Shown here in pieces: positions 1 through 14,896 of a stretch of 64,000 bases of DNA. The notes under the pieces were generated by a model. It ran no database searches, was not told the origin of the DNA, and saw only the letters and a program-made list of their open reading frames with translations. The position numbers and the translations under genes were made by a program. The stretch covers positions 94,953-158,952 of the forward strand of contig BQKZ01000020.1 in NCBI GenBank assembly GCA_036244855.1, written 5' to 3'. The stretch's first letter is position 1; the number at the start of each line of letters is the position of its first letter. Source of the DNA: Temnopleurus reevesii (taxonomy: Eukaryota; Echinodermata; Echinoidea; Temnopleuroida; Temnopleuridae).

Positions 1-72
1 CTTCATCTCTCTCTCTTTCCCCCTCTCTGTCTCTGTCTATATCTCTCTCTCTATGTCTCTCTGTCTCTCTTC
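1..72. repeat. CT-rich microsatellite
   Basis: Imperfect pyrimidine repeat built from CTCT and CTGT blocks at the left edge of the window. It may continue outside the window. No coding signal. Confidence 0.8.
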
Positions 73-3000
73 ATTCTATTCGCCCCAAGTAGTCTTGGTG
101 GTTGTGTGTTTCTTGTGTACATGTATGGGATGAATTTGATTATAAATTTCTTACGTGTATGGATCTGTCTTGCCCTCATATAGATTACTACATTCTCAAA
201 ATGTTCATTTTATATATTTTTTAAGATCCATAATATTCCCTGCTCCATCCCTGCACCCATTCTGGCAATATTTGCATCATTGTGCAATGTCACACTATCA
301 GCCTTTTTATTGGTATGGTCCATTAGATATTTGATTTATCTTATCTTTGTCACCCTGCAGGCTATAAATGGAATACCATAATAGCATTAACACAGGGAAT
401 GCATTTGGCATCGCCGAATCTCTGTCAAGCACTATTTGGAAACATGCATTAGTTGTTAGATACATGTAGATTTTGGTTTAATGCTTTGAAACATCTCGTG
501 ATAAAGAAGACTGCAAGTTATAAAGAAAATGACGTAGAATGATATGAACAATGGACATTTAAATATAAAATGGTAGTTTTCTTGCGATAAAAGAAACCTG
601 TCTGTTACGTATTTCAGATCTTCCGTCAAAAGGATTTGTTTTAGTTTATTTTTTTAACCCATATTTTTTTAGAGCAAGATATTGGTAGAGGTAACTCTGT
701 TCACAATTGATGACCCTATCCTGCACCCAATATATAGCTCCTGTCACGAAATTGCACCTGAGAAAGGGTCACTAATTGTCCATAGAGTCTTGCGTAGATT
801 TACAACAGCTTTATGAAACACCACCCATATGATTATGGCCTAATCATATATCATTAAAATCTAATTTAAAATTAGACAATAGAACATAGCTTTAAATCAA
901 GTTTGAAATCAGACAATAGAATACAGCATCAAAACCTAATTTCGATTCAGACAATAGCATGAATCTTTATTCATGACATCAACTTCTTTGGGGACACCTG
1001 TGAAGCCTACTTGATGTCCTCATGAGCATCAAATTCCCCCTCACCACCTTCCTATCCATCCCTCTCGCAGAGCCTTTCAGATGACACAAGACGCTAGCAA
1101 TTGTATTTACACAAGTGTGGGCAGTAGCAGAAGAATTTACTGATCATTGACAGGAGCTGAAGGTGGGAAGGAATAAAAAAAAAAAGTAAAATGAAGCTAA
1201 AAGACGTTCCACAAATGATTAAAATTAAATGTAGTCTTTTGTCCTTGAATGACAGGAGAAAAAATGTTCACAATACATGTATGTTCACAATGACATCTCT
1301 ATTGCATCAACTCATTCTTAATTTTCAAGTTTGCATTCAATTTTTTAGAACTCAATGAAAAAAAGCAAAGCAAAAGTAAATAATGTGAATATCTAAAAAG
1401 AAAACATTAGACTAATGTTTTCTTTTGAAAATTTTGTTTAGATATAAGGCTTTATGCAATATTAATCCTGATATGAGAAAATAGGAGCATTGTAAATAAA
1501 CAAATTCTAATGAAGAGCGTGGCTGTTATTTAGCACTGAAGTGCTGCATTCCAGGTTGTGCTCTTACTTGCATCGACTTAGTCCAATTCAATCAAATATG
1601 AGCACCAGAATTATGCGAGGAGGCCCACTAAGGGGTGTGCTAGCTGCATCCATGGGAAAGCTGTGAGTGAAACCGTGAGAGCGAAGCAACATGCATGCGT
1701 AATTAGTTGGGTTTTCCTCCATCGGGACCACCGAGCATGGCATGATATTTTTACAGTTTTACCTCATCATTAAAAATGGATGTACAGAATTTAAATTTAG
1801 ATGAATCAAATTTATAACCAGACAGTGCTTAATTCATTAGTGTCATTTATGCCTCTGATATACATGTACATAGCTTTAGATAAAGTACAGTGTAATAGTA
1901 GACAGTATATACGTGTATACTCCTGATCACCAACTCTTTTTTATGTGATTTTTAGAACACTGAATTTTAGAAAGGACATTGTCTGTAATTGATGTCTTGA
2001 CATCATTAAATTATAACTTCATATTTTATCATATGAGGATGCAGACAATAACGCCACTCATTTAAATCTGTTAGAACAGTATTATATATCTTTGCTAACG
2101 AAGAAATATCAAAAGAGCCAGCTTTATATCAACGCATCTATTCTTGTAATAAATTATGGGCCTTGAGGACATCTTGTTATAATATTAAAGTTGTTCCTGG
2201 GAAAGCATTTCTATTCTTCTGGAGGCTATTCCATATAAATGCATCTCTGGAGGCTATTCCATATAAATGCACCACATCTCTAGAAGAAATGCTTGAACGG
2301 CATAGAGTCAAGAGAGGTATTAGGGGATTGAAATAATGTAGATGACAATGTTTTTTATCCCTGCTGATGGGCTGAAAAGGCCTACTTTTAAATATTCCAC
2401 TGATCATAATTCTACATTTAGGTTGCCCTTCTTTTTGAGAGATGAATACTAGCTAGAGGGGGCACTTCCCGTCTACCAAGAGAAATGAAGGATCGGAATG
2501 ATTGAAAGTGGCATGCCTCACTTGATTTCAAGTGATGTTCATCAAATAGTGGCACAGCTGAAAGAGGCATCAGGGTGATGTACTCCTCCTAATTGAAACA
2601 ATGAAATCAAAATGAAAATGTTCATGTATAAAGTGAAGAAATTTACAGATCGAATCATGGGGGAATAAATGAGAATTCCCAATGTTACCATACACATATA
2701 TACATACGCATTTTCATACAATAAGGAAGTCTTGTTACTTCTACCCTTTCTTCAATAAAATTCCAGTAACCTTGATACTATTCCCTTTTAGTAGCTCAAA
2801 CTGAATAATACCAATGTCCTCACTGAGAGATATCAAAACATGATCATCTTGCCAGGATGTCACCATTACAGTGATTGCATCGTTCAGCTTCATCGTACGA
2901 GCTTGAAATTAATGCTTACTACTCCTGTTTTCATTTTCTCCTCAAAATCATTTGCCAATTAGCATTATTACTCAATGACAGTTTCTTATTGTACAGTTCC

Positions 3001-6000
3001 AAATGAAGGCGGCAAATTTTATGATTTTCAGAGCTGCAAATGGTGAATATTTAGTGTTAGATTAAAATAATCGGTAGTTCGTGTACCAAAAGTGTGAAAA
3101 TTACGAGATATTAAGATCTATAGTATACAGTTTGTCTTACTTGATACAGGTCTTAACAAAACTGTTATAAAACAATCTTGATAAACTAACACCACAGTGT
3201 GCAAACCAGGACATCAATGATTTGTCTACAAACTATACCCCAACCCATCACACATACTATCCAAGGGAGTTTGTACAAGAGAGGGTAGGCTGATGGTTTA
3301 TTGATTTATCTGGCGTCCACCCAAGGTGAAATTAGCATGATCAGTGCTGCATTGGCAATTAGGCTAGAATTTGTGACTAAATGCTTGCATCTGTCAGCTA
3401 ATTGAAATTACCATACCATGTGCTCTAAGTTCGTTTATGCAAATTATAAAGGTTTCAATGCCAGATATTGAATTTTGTATAATCTCTTTACCAGAAAGGA
3501 CACCTTTTTATTTAAGAACAAAAGTTTTAGTTTACATGAAGATTTGTAATTTAATCCTCTTACAGATGGGAAAAGATTGTCTTGATGGTATTCTGAGAAC
3601 ATTCATCTTTCATGTACATGTACATTGTATATGAAGAGTAACGTGACCAATTTGGACATTGTGGATATTATTGAGTACCAGAAAGGCCACAATCAAGGCA
3701 ACTTATGAGACACTGATCCTAAAATTATAACATTCGGTTCCCTTAAAGACGCCTCATGCAGAAATTGTATCTAATGCAATAACATTTCTGAGCTAAGAAA
3801 GATTTCAGGTTAGAATTAAGTCTGTCAACCTGACACAAAAATAGGTCTCTATATGAATTGTATTTTCCCGTCTTGGAAGGTTCCTCATTTAATGAATGTA
3901 TGATTGGTTTGATCATGGACAGTTTTCGATAAATGAACAAGCTTTCATCAGGTTATAGAGCAGAATACATTTAGTGACATCCATTTAAGATGTAAACACG
4001 CTCAAGTTTCAAAATGTGTTTGCCTATTTTACTTTACAGAATTTGATAAACTGGATCGTTTGGCTCAATTAAAAAAAATCCATTCAGTTGACAATAAAAT
4101 GGTGTAACCATATTCACTGATTGTGTACTTGTTGTATGTGTATTATCTCTACATTTTTGCATTTTTTTTTGTCCTGTAATGCATGTACATGTAATGATTT
4201 TGAAAATATCTTTAAAGGAAGCTAACAAATTATGCCTTGCGCAGTCATTCTCACAAGGCAGCAAATGCTTTTAAAAAAACGTGCGGGAATAACTTCACAT
4301 TTCCCTCATATTTCAAAAGTCACTCATTTTACACTACCGCAAATTTTTTATTTTTGTGGCTTATTCTGTAATTAAGAGGTGTTGCCTTTTATGTTTGATG
4401 TCAGAAATAATATTCAATATTGTAAATGAACCTATAAATTTGACTTTTGTTAGTAATGTAGACCTGCATAATATTTTTTTTTGCAATGGGGATCCATTTG
4501 TAAATTAAACAAGAGAAGTTTAATGTTTCCTAAAGCATTTTATGTTGTATTATTTTCTTTTCTTGGTCAGGCCAGAAAATGTGGATGGGATTCATATGAA
4601 CTATTACTTCTCGAGTTGGTACATAATGTAAAGAGGTCTATCAATTGCAAATGTAATTAGTCAGAGTGTACTTCCATTAGAGGATATTTAATTAATTTGT
4701 GATATATTCGTTCAGTTCAAACACCAATCAGTACTAAGGGACGGTATTCTACTCACAGAGATGATTATATATATCAAGTGTTTGTAGAAATACAATTAAT
4801 GTAGATGAGGTGCGCTTAAAAAAACTGACTGCAAATATTTGCATAATACACTACATAAAATGACATGAGGAACTTTTAAGATTATCTCTTAAGTTAACAT
4901 TCTTTTCCCTCGACAGTCGTATTAAAATCATAGTATTAAACATTGCATTGTCCATATATGTTTCAAGCTAATAACATTATGAGATTCATGCTATTATTAG
5001 ATGCAACTACATGTAAAATAAGAGTGTAAATCATAGGATTGTTGGTCAGCCTCCAGGTGTTGTCACACGGAGTTACCTTGCAAAACATGGAAAACGATTG
5101 CAATATTAAAGCCCTGTTCACATTACAGTACATTGTCTGTGTTATACAGTACATGTAGGCGTTGTGCATTTTGTAATTTTTTATTTTTTATTCGTTCACT
5201 AAATGATGGATGCAATAATACATATACAGTGCAGTTGAAGGACATTATGCGCAGCTTTTATTTATGTTTTCCAAACTGTTCTTAATTTAAGGGATGCATA
5301 ATAGAAATGAACAAATCCACTATTAGCTCTCCATACTACATGTATGCCTCATGAGTAGTCCATAGCAGCTGTAGCCTATGGATCATGGAATAAAATTCTC
5401 AAGGTTGATAGCATAGATATGCATTTTATCCACTTCAATTTTGCTATTAATATAATCAGAAAATTGAAAAGGTACACAAATGACCTTCACCAATACATGC
5501 ATTTCCAATTTGAAAGAGAGCAATAAAATACACTGTATTACCACTTTCCAAACATGAAATGTTATTTGACCGAACTCATCAAAATTGAATAGTAGCTGGT
5601 GAATTTTGCTTACTAGCTGAGCAAAATATTAGGACATTTACAAGTGATTGATTTCCCCTTTGTTTTTGTCTTGATAACCAAAGCAAAGGGCACCGTAAAA
5701 GTAGGGTACTAATTTGTCCCAACATGCCATTTGCATAACAATACTTTTTATAACATCCATGTGATAAACATATATTAGATTGAAAATGAAACATTCCAAT
5801 GCAAATTAGTGAATATGCAGAATTCCATGTTTGATATTTTCATGACAGCATAAGATTGCATATCATGTTTTGGATAAACATATGTGAATTATGGAATAAT
5901 TTTCAGAAAAATTTGTCCAACTAGGAGGCCCACAGCCCTAAAGTTTAAGATAATATGATAACATTAATGAGGCTTGCATGTTGCGTGACATTTCAGAAAG

Positions 6001-9000
6001 TTCAATTAGATGAAGCAAGTTGAGGCTTAATGTTGAGAAAGAGGAAGGAATGCATGTTGTTTGCAATAGATCCCTTGGGTTTTGTATCATGGTGTTGAGT
6101 GTTGAGCATCTCAAATGTTCAAGTTACTTTAATACTTTATTTGTGTCGATCTTTCAATACTCTTGTATTGTGTTTGTTATTATTATATGTTATATTCAGT
6201 GAAAAAATGTTTCCCCGCAAATTAAAGTAAATGAGCATCGCATGTAGGACAAAGCTACATTATTGGACAGCTTGGGCCTACCTGGCAACACTAATTTATG
6301 TTTGTGTTCACATATTTTCACATTATTGCTTTTTTGTAATATTATCAACAATTGAATGCATGAAAGTTTCTCCTGGGGCTAACATGAATAAATTTGACTG
6401 TTACAAAAATGCTGCCTTAAGCAAATTGCAGTTGGTGGATTATTATTAAACTTGCCCAAAATTAACTTCTCAAACTTAATATCAGACTCATTCTAAGGAC
6501 AACATATGAACTTTGTTATCTGTAGTAGATGTTGATACACTGTAAAACTTGCTGAACAAGACACTCAATGCAAGTTTGTTCGTACATTTAGATCAAAATT
6601 ATGATTCAAACTTTCTAATTAGTTTTGATACCATTTGTTTAATTTGTCTTGGTAATATATGATGATTTTTTTACACACTCTCATGAAGAACAACGAAAGA
6701 GATATATACATTTTGTATCTGGCTTCAAAGCTCTTTTAATCATTTCCCTTTTTATATTACGATAAATTCATTTTCTCTAAAAGATAAATGAAGTTAGGTT
6801 TAAAAACGCAATTTACTATGATTTGTTATAATTTTTTCTTGACTCTTACCTCTAAATGTCTATAGTGCTTGACTGGAACTTTGCGATTAGAATCCCATCC
6901 AGACTCAATTATTCAGCTCCATATCAATTATGAAGGAGCCATGCATTATGAAGCAATCTCATATAGAAAGCTTCTTTATTACAGGGAAGCCGCTGGTATA
7001 ATATTGAGAGACTTTTGAATCTGCTCCTCCTTTTTAACTGAATATGGTGCTGAAGAATGGATTACTTTGGGTCCCAGAGAAGGGCATTCATCCTATCTTG
7101 ACGTTTATTCTGTTATTTTCATGTTTTTCATGTTGCTTTTGTCGAAAGGTGTGTGAACATTCCATTCAATTTTGATTAAAACACCATGAAATCAAAGCAC
7201 AAAGAAATTTGATGAAATAAACAGATCAATTAACAATCCAGCTTTCACAATGGCTTTAATAGTCATTTTTGTTTTGTTTTAGTGTCATTCAGCAAACTTG
7301 TTAAGGCATCTGTAACTGGACAGGAAATTTCTTGAAAGAGTTGGGCTAATTCTACAAGAATTGTAATTTTTTAAAGTAAAAATTAAACTGAACCATTGGA
7401 AACTAATAGTGAATGTTATTTAAGTAGAGAATAAGACATGCCAACTGCAGCATTTTTATTCCTTTTTTTTTTGGGGGGGGGGAGGGGAATTTCCCATTTC
7501 TATGGTTAATTTCAATACCATGTTATTTCATACATTCTATTTGATCTATCACTGGATTTAATCCATTAATCATGATTTTAATTATTAGGAGCTTTCCAAC
7601 ATGATGTTTGATTTCATTCGACCAAAATATACTTCTTACAGATTTTTATTAAAATAGTACAGATTTCAGCACAAGATACTCAATGAGGTAACATTGGCAT
7701 AAAGTGAAGGCTGCCCTCTCTTGTCTGACTTTCATGCTGCTGCATTCCCCGCTTGCCCATGTACAGTAATATGAAAAGTCATGAATTATAGAGAGATGAA
7801 TGATTGCCTGTGCAGTATACTGCACTGGAGTGGCACAAGTGGGAGGATAATATTCCAGTCTGTAATTACGCTAAAACTTGGAGAAGGATTCATGGGCATC
7901 GACCGTGTCCTTGTTCTCTCAATGCTTTCTGCTGCAGAATATTGAGCAGCCATCTGTAAAAATTTCATTTCAAAAATTTTCTCACCCGAAATTTGTGAAC
8001 CTCGTTGAACTTGTCACACTTTGCCATCATAAATGTGGGCCGGCGGAGATGATTGAGTTATGGTTATAAATCGGCAGAGGATGAGAGAGGGAAATGGAGA
8101 GAAAACAAGCAATGGAGGGAGAGGAGGAAGAAGATGGGAGATAGAGATTGTGTTAGGTTTGTGAAAAAATGGCTGCAATGTACTGGAGATGCATTAAAAA
8201 CATTTTCAGTAAAAGAGTAAATACTTGAAGAAAACTATTAATGAATATTACAAAAAGACATGTAGGTTAATACTGTATTTTAAAAAGAATAACTAAATTA
8301 TCTTTCGTCTATGAACATGATTCATAATATCATCTGCTATATAGTTGTTAGAATCCTCCTGATTATTAAAAATGATGTGCCATTAATCTCACTTCTGAGC
8401 AACTCTCTACAACAAACACAAACATTGAAGCATTTTTAAAAAGCTTCTGAAATTTCTGGGGGAACATCTTTCCTGTTGACACTGTCATCGCAGCTGGAAA
8501 GTGTATGGGAAGTGATAAATTGTGAAGCATCATAAACAAAGCTGAGTACGGTTGTCTATGCATCACGCCATATGGTGTTATAATTCTTCACTTATGTATC
8601 CCATAGGGGATATTTTAGGAGACTCGTCAGCTATTTTCATTTTGCATTTATTATGATAATTATTACTGGGATCAGCAATTATTACATAATGAACACATCA
8701 CAATCCATTTTCCAGAACATTTTTTTTCTCAAGAAAGATTTGATGATTACAATTATGACTAGAGCATTTTTTTTCAGATGAAATTTGTTTTTTGAGCAGT
8801 TTTCATGCAAGCATGCAGAGTAGACAATTGAGAACAACAACAACAATAATAATTTATGAGGGTTGAAGGGGGCATGAGATGATCAACAGATCCTTTAATT
8901 TTCGCCAACCCATTAGAAATAGCATTGGAAACAAGATTGGAATGCTCGTAATTTGTAACAGTGAAATTTTCTCCCAACCAACATGATAACTATTTTTTAT

Positions 9001-9552
9001 TCATCTTAGAGTGACAAATATTGTACAAAAAGCTGAGATATTCAGGCATTCTAATGCATTATGTACAAAACGGGAGTTTTATCCTTGCTAATGACTGATT
9101 TGCACAAAGTCCACAAAAACCAATGACGTTAGTGTGTCGCAAGAAACAAAGATGGGAGATATTTAGAGATTAGCGTCTTATATCCTCCAGATGCCATTTT
9201 TGTTAGAGATTCAATATAACACATTTGTATTTTTGGTAAGGATTTTGGAAAATCTTAAGTGTTTTGAAATGGAAAAAGAGAGATTTTCTGTGGAGTAAAA
9301 AAAATAGGTTAATATCTTTCTGATTCCTAGGTGTCTTTAAATGCCATTTACACAGATTTAGTTTATTTGATGCTTTAAAAGTAAACAAGATTGTTCATAC
9401 ACCTAGAAGTTTATGTAAATGATAAGAAATTAAGCATTTGGGGGTCCATTATATTTTGGTTTATCTGTTTTGTTTGAATATATCAAATCACTTCTATTCA
9501 ACTTCATAAGATGAGAGCCTAGAAGTTTACTTATGACAATTTTGCTGTCTGA

Positions 9553-9553
<1 letters not shown>
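73..9553. other. non-coding AT-rich interval, no gene seen
   Basis: No open frame longer than about 76 codons and none with recognisable protein similarity or convincing splice sites. Small-scale structure only: three degenerate 45-bp units ending in ACAATAG between about 860 and 960, a 26-bp direct duplication at 2218-2271, and at least nine copies of TACATGTA. It could be 5' flanking sequence or an upstream intron of the SNAP-25 gene if another promoter lies further left. Confidence 0.6.
2218..2271. repeat. 26-bp tandem duplication
   Basis: The block TCTGGAGGCTATTCCATATA and the following AATGCA occur twice in a row without visible change. Two units only. Confidence 0.85.

Positions 9554-9597
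<44 letters not shown>
9554..9597. repeat. (CTAT)n microsatellite
   Basis: About eleven uninterrupted CTAT units. Perfect tetranucleotide tract, probably length-polymorphic. Confidence 0.95.
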
Positions 9598-10329
9598 GCT
9601 CGTGTCCTACTTTCTCTTTGCAAAGTACCTCAGCTTTCTGTCAATTAAAACAGACTTACTGTCAAATAACATTTTTACTCAATCCTTGTGTAACACTGAC
9701 GGTTAAGTTTTCAACATGTTTTTAATGTTACAAATATCCTCTGGAGTTTGTTTACCTTTAACATTTCCCTGCACAAAGAAATCTTGTGGTTCTATTCACC
9801 ACAAGCAGCTGCAACATGGTATGAGTCGTACAAAAACTGGATAGGTATTGATTAAGATGAAGTACTGGTGGCTTTCTGCTGGCATTTCTTTACACGTCTC
9901 TATCAACCAATACATTAGTAGCGTTCACACAAAAACCTTTTTAGGCCTTGAATTTTTAGGTCATGATAAAAAAACCGTTTGTCTAAAGGTTGTGTAGAGG
10001 TAAACATTTTCAAATCTCAAATGGGGATCTTAAATCTTTCTGTCTGTAAGTTTGGCAGAGGCATTGCTTAGGGCTTGGGGGATAGGTTTCAAGACTTTGC
10101 TGTTTAATGCCCCTCCCCTTCAGGGATGACAACCAAAAACCCTATTCTTTGTCCTTTTTATCAGAAAAGGGGTGCCAAAATCAATAGATGGCAGTAATTA
10201 TTCATAATTTAGAAATACCAATATGTTTGCACCTGTTAACCTGAAAATATTTCATTGTCTAATCATATAATAGAAAACTCTTCGGAGAAAGCTCCATTGG
10301 TAACCAATCCGGCAAAGAATTTCATTCAA

Positions 10330-10610
10330 GATTTTGTTAATTGTATTTAAATTCTTACATGGTCAAGGCCCTACATGTAGCTATATCACAGAACTCCTCA
10401 GATTCAAAGCCCAGTCACACAGTCACAGCCTGCGCAGCTCTAGAGATACACGGATACTCCACATTCCCGACCCCAAACAAAACTCACAATGGGAGACCGT
10501 GCTTTTGCCATAGCAGCTCCAAAAAATTGGAACAGCTTGCCACTCCACATCAGAAACTCGCAAGTCCATTTTAAAAAACATATCTTGTACAATATATTTA
10601 GTATAGTAAT
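10330..10610 (+). mobile_element. 3' end of a non-LTR retrotransposon ORF2 (fragment)
   Basis: In one plus-strand frame the sequence reads TPHSRPQTKLTMGDRAFAIA followed by APKNWNSLPLHIRNS and then a lysine-rich stretch. The pattern 'GDRAF..AAP..WNSLP..IR' followed by a F-K-x-x-L type tail is the typical C-terminus of reverse-transcriptase polyproteins of LINEs in the CR1/L2/Jockey range. No start and no reverse transcriptase core are present, so this is a 5'-truncated copy. The AT-rich sequence to about 10690 may be its 3' UTR. I am confident that it is LINE-derived and less sure of the clade. Confidence 0.75.
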
Positions 10611-13016
10611 TGCTCTTTATAAATCCATGTATATTATTATATGTATATATGCCATACACTTTTACATGTGTGTCATTGTGGACTAAAAGTGTTCATTATA
10701 GTAATGAGAATCATGAATAGACTACTCTTTATTATGACAATTAAATGTTTTCTATGGGGGCAGGCGTGATGCAATTATAATGTGATTATATTGCGCATTC
10801 ATAGACATCTACACATCTATGAAAATAAAAAGTGTAGAAGTAAGGAATACATATTTTGGGGTTGGTATATCTGCCCCCTCCCCCCCCCCCCATGTCGCTC
10901 AAATATAAATGCTGTCTTAAATTAACGCGTCACTCACAATTAGATATATTAGATCAGCAACGTGGTGTGGGGGTCGGGGAGTGGGCGTGGGAGTGGGCGT
11001 GAAAGCAGAAAGTTGGTCTATCCTGTCTGAACGCAATTTTAAAAAATGCTTCAAAACCTTTTGAGCGTTGATACTTAAGTGTCAAAAATGTTCATACATA
11101 TGAATATGGCTATTGAGATGTGATTGCCTGTTTCAAAGGACTTTTGCATGAAGAGTTCCTTGTGGAAATCAAGATATTGAGTCCCAATTGATGCCAAAAA
11201 ATGTGAAGCACCTGCAAGTATAAGTGAAAAAAATGGAAATTCGAGATGAACTGAAGCTTTGATGATTCATGTTCAGTAGTACAAGACACAAGATAAATAA
11301 TAGAGAGAATGTGAAAAAATTTGATCTATAAAAATGAATAGCGAACGGATAGTTGTGAATTAATGAGTTCACTTTTCCAGATATTCTCTGTTGTAACCCA
11401 AACAATTAAATAAAGTTTCTCTTTTTTGTGTAACTCTTGCATTTTCCAATCATTTAAAAGTGTCTTTTGATACAATTTTACAGTAAACTGTTCTATCTAA
11501 AGAACAAATCTGTCATTAATGCTACACTTTGTCCAGTCAAGGAAAATATCATTTTATTTCTTGTAACTGTACAGTACTTTGAAGGCTTAATAGAACTACC
11601 TTGAAATGTTTAGGGATATGAAAACCACCAAAATGGAATTATTAGGATAGAACAAAGAGTTTTGTTAATTAATCATTGGTATGCAATAAAGATTTTTTTT
11701 CTTGTTTTATACAACTTCAGAAATTGCCCATACTTTTTGCACATTTGTTGTGCTCGAAATAGAAGCATTGAAGCCCCACTATTAAAGTTGGGCTTCTATT
11801 TGGGACTCCTTTGTTCATTCTTGTAACTCTTTGTTGGTAAAAAAACAATAATTCATGAGTGCACTGCACTGTGGATTGTAAAACATAGAGTACTATGTGT
11901 ATCTAGCTTGATGTCTGCCAGAATATATTATTAATGCCTTCTCTTGAGTTGAAGAAAATATTTTCCCTTCTGATTGCGTGTGCGTACAGATCAGGTTTGA
12001 ATCATGCATGAAGACTGAGTGCTTTCATTGTGAAAGCCCTTTACAAAGTGATTGATATTTTTTACATGGTAAAAATTAGCAGGTATTTTGTTGTTATGCG
12101 ATATGCATGTGCTCCAAGCATGTATATGATTTTAGCAATTTAATTTACTATTAAATTATTTTAGGTTCCGTATTCTCTATTTCTTTAATCTTAAAAGAGC
12201 AGTGGATACTATCCAAATTATCCAAACAATAAACTTTCATGGCAATAATTAAAGAAATATCTTAGATTGCTATTTCTCGTTTTAGAAAGTAATTTTTTAG
12301 TAAACCTGCGTTATTGCATAAAAATGTTGCTTTGCATACAAAACCCTTCTTTCGGTTGAATTTCAGTTAGATTTAGACAAGGCCCAAATAATATCACCTG
12401 AAACATATCAGAGCTAATTACAATTTCTTCAGCCTCAACATTTGCATTAATTTGATTTTAAGGCTAGAGTTATAAAGATCTAGCTGTATTTATATCTGAG
12501 CTAGAAAGTGTTTGAGAAACCATTACCAGTCTAAATGTAGGTTTGCATCCATCCATCCTTATGAATATTCATGACTCGGCTAATCAATGTCACGTTCACT
12601 TTGTGTGCTAACGAGCTGGCGGCTTAATCAGCAGCCCATCTGAAATGCGTGCTGACAAGAAAGTACACAGATTATCTTCTTTAATAATTGCTGGATGGCC
12701 GGCTGACAGAGCCTCCATCCTCATTAGATAATTGTCTGGGTATATTTACCTTATTTAAAAGTCTAGGATAATGGACCTTGCATGTTGTGCTGGTTCATTG
12801 ACTCATTCTCGGTCTAATGCAACCATTGGTATTCAAGTCTATCATGAAAGATTATGCAGATTTCATGAGGTTGAGATCGTTAGGAGCATTAATTGTGATA
12901 ATCGAGAGTTGAGTAAACATGATGTTCTGCTTTAGGCATGTTAGACATTAAGTGCACCAGAAACTCCATGAAGTCTGCATTTTATGAAGAGTATTGATGG
13001 GAGGAAGAGGGAAAGG

Positions 13017-13045
13017 GGAGAGAGAGAGAGAGAGAGAGAGAGTGC
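13017..13045. repeat. (AG)n microsatellite
   Basis: About twelve GA units within a wider purine-rich stretch (12998-13080). Confidence 0.9.
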
Positions 13046-14896
13046 GCAAGAGAGAGAAAGAGATTGAAAGGGTGAGAGAGTAGGAAAATTAATTTCCAAT
13101 CATTCTGAGGAGAGTATTTTTGAAGGAGATGGGGAAATGTCAATGGTGCGTTAATCAATGATGATGGCAGCATTATATTATCGTGGCTGTAACGGTTGGC
13201 GTGCGGCAGGATCAGGGATTGGTCGCTTTTCATCACCCGGCAACTGTCACTGCATGAGTGGCCTGGACCAACTGCGCTCCAATATCGAGTCACATTTCTA
13301 GCTGAGTTGTTTGTAGTGTAGTGGACTATTATTTCCTACTTTTTTTTTTGATGGAGGAAACGATCAGCGGGGATGCTGGGAGTGGAAGGGGATAACAAAC
13401 AATGCTCATGAGTTAACGATGGAATGATGACACTGGCGTCATCGTCGGAGTGAAGAGAGACGGGAAGAGAAAGTCGCGGTTGGGATACTGATGATCATTG
13501 ATGAGTATGCAAAGGTCTGTGGTATGACACCAATCATCCATCATGAATTCAGTTGGTAGAGAGCTCTCTCTTCTCGTTAGGTGTTGAATACTACATAGCT
13601 TGCTCTTATTAACACATGTTGTAATTTCACCTGCACCTCTGTGCTTAACAACCCATCTCACTCTGTGGTCTTCGATTCGATAAAGTGGAGAATATAACAG
13701 CTTTTATTTTCAAATGGATTCCTGTACATATTTTTTTTCTTTTGTGCTCTAACTCTTAGCTGCATTACATGTTAGTTTTTATGTGAATCATTTGACACCA
13801 GGGTTATGATTTCAAAAGCAATTTGTAGGTCAAGGAATTAGTGATGCCTATGGTTTGACTAGAATTGTGTGAGGAGCTGTTGGAGTGAAAGTCTTCATAG
13901 ATTGGAGAACACCTTTTACCATGACTGATCTTGGATCATGTTGCAAGCCTCCAAAATGCCAGCAGGAAGTTGATTACAGATGATATGCTCTTAAGAGGAG
14001 AGAGCAAAGTGCAAACCGTCATCGCAAACAAGATATACAATTCTAATGCCATCATCTCACTGAAATTAGATTAGGGGAGTCTCAAAGTGATCCTTTATTG
14101 CTGTTTGGATGCGGGCAATGGAAATGGAATAGAGTGTTTATATGATTGGCGGTGTCTAATGTTTCTCAACACAAGTTACACACATGACTTGCTGCGGGCG
14201 ACCCATCTTCCATTAATAGTTGAAACGAAGACGGAATGACAAGGGTCCGCATAGTTCGGAAATGAGCATCCGTAGGGTATGCGTTCTGAATAGTCAATTT
14301 TGGAGAGCAGATGCAAAGACTTGTTTAAAAGCACGACACCTTGGGGTGTTTAGCTCGTGTGTTCAAGTTCTGTTATATGTGTGGAAGTGAAATATGTATG
14401 AAGCTCCGCCTCTTCACTAGAAATACATCTGAAGGGGCTCCTAGGCCCAGCCTCTCACCTTCATATACTTGTCATATGCAAGCATTGTTCCAGCCAACAT
14501 CTCATAACGTGGCTCATTGAAACGAGTTACACAAATGCATGTGGTTTAGGAAGACATGCCAATGGCCCTTGTTATTGCCAAACAATTATTGTATGGCTGC
14601 TTCCTTGCTCAATCAGGACCTTTATATCAATGGAATATAACTTGGATAATATGCACGTGGTGAAAACTTCTTCATTTTTGCGCTGCTGACACATTTCACT
14701 CAAGAACTATGGAGTCAGATGTCGCCCACTTATGATAGCGAGAATACTTGTAACAACAAACTTGTTACATAACTCATACTGATTCTCTTTACGAATCATC
14801 GTCAGTGCCTTATGAAGTAGCCACGCACCTAGAGAGTGTGGCATTGTATTTTTTATTAGAAGTTTATATATCGAGTGTGGAATTTATTTACCAAAT

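Noticed and set aside
4780..4811. Sequence reading VDE before a GTGCGC donor
   Set aside because: No acceptor with a pyrimidine tract, and no similarity upstream of the Asp-Glu.
12982..13293. 103-codon minus-strand frame
   Set aside because: Its C-terminal third is the GA microsatellite read as Ser/Leu, and the rest has no recognised similarity or splice context.
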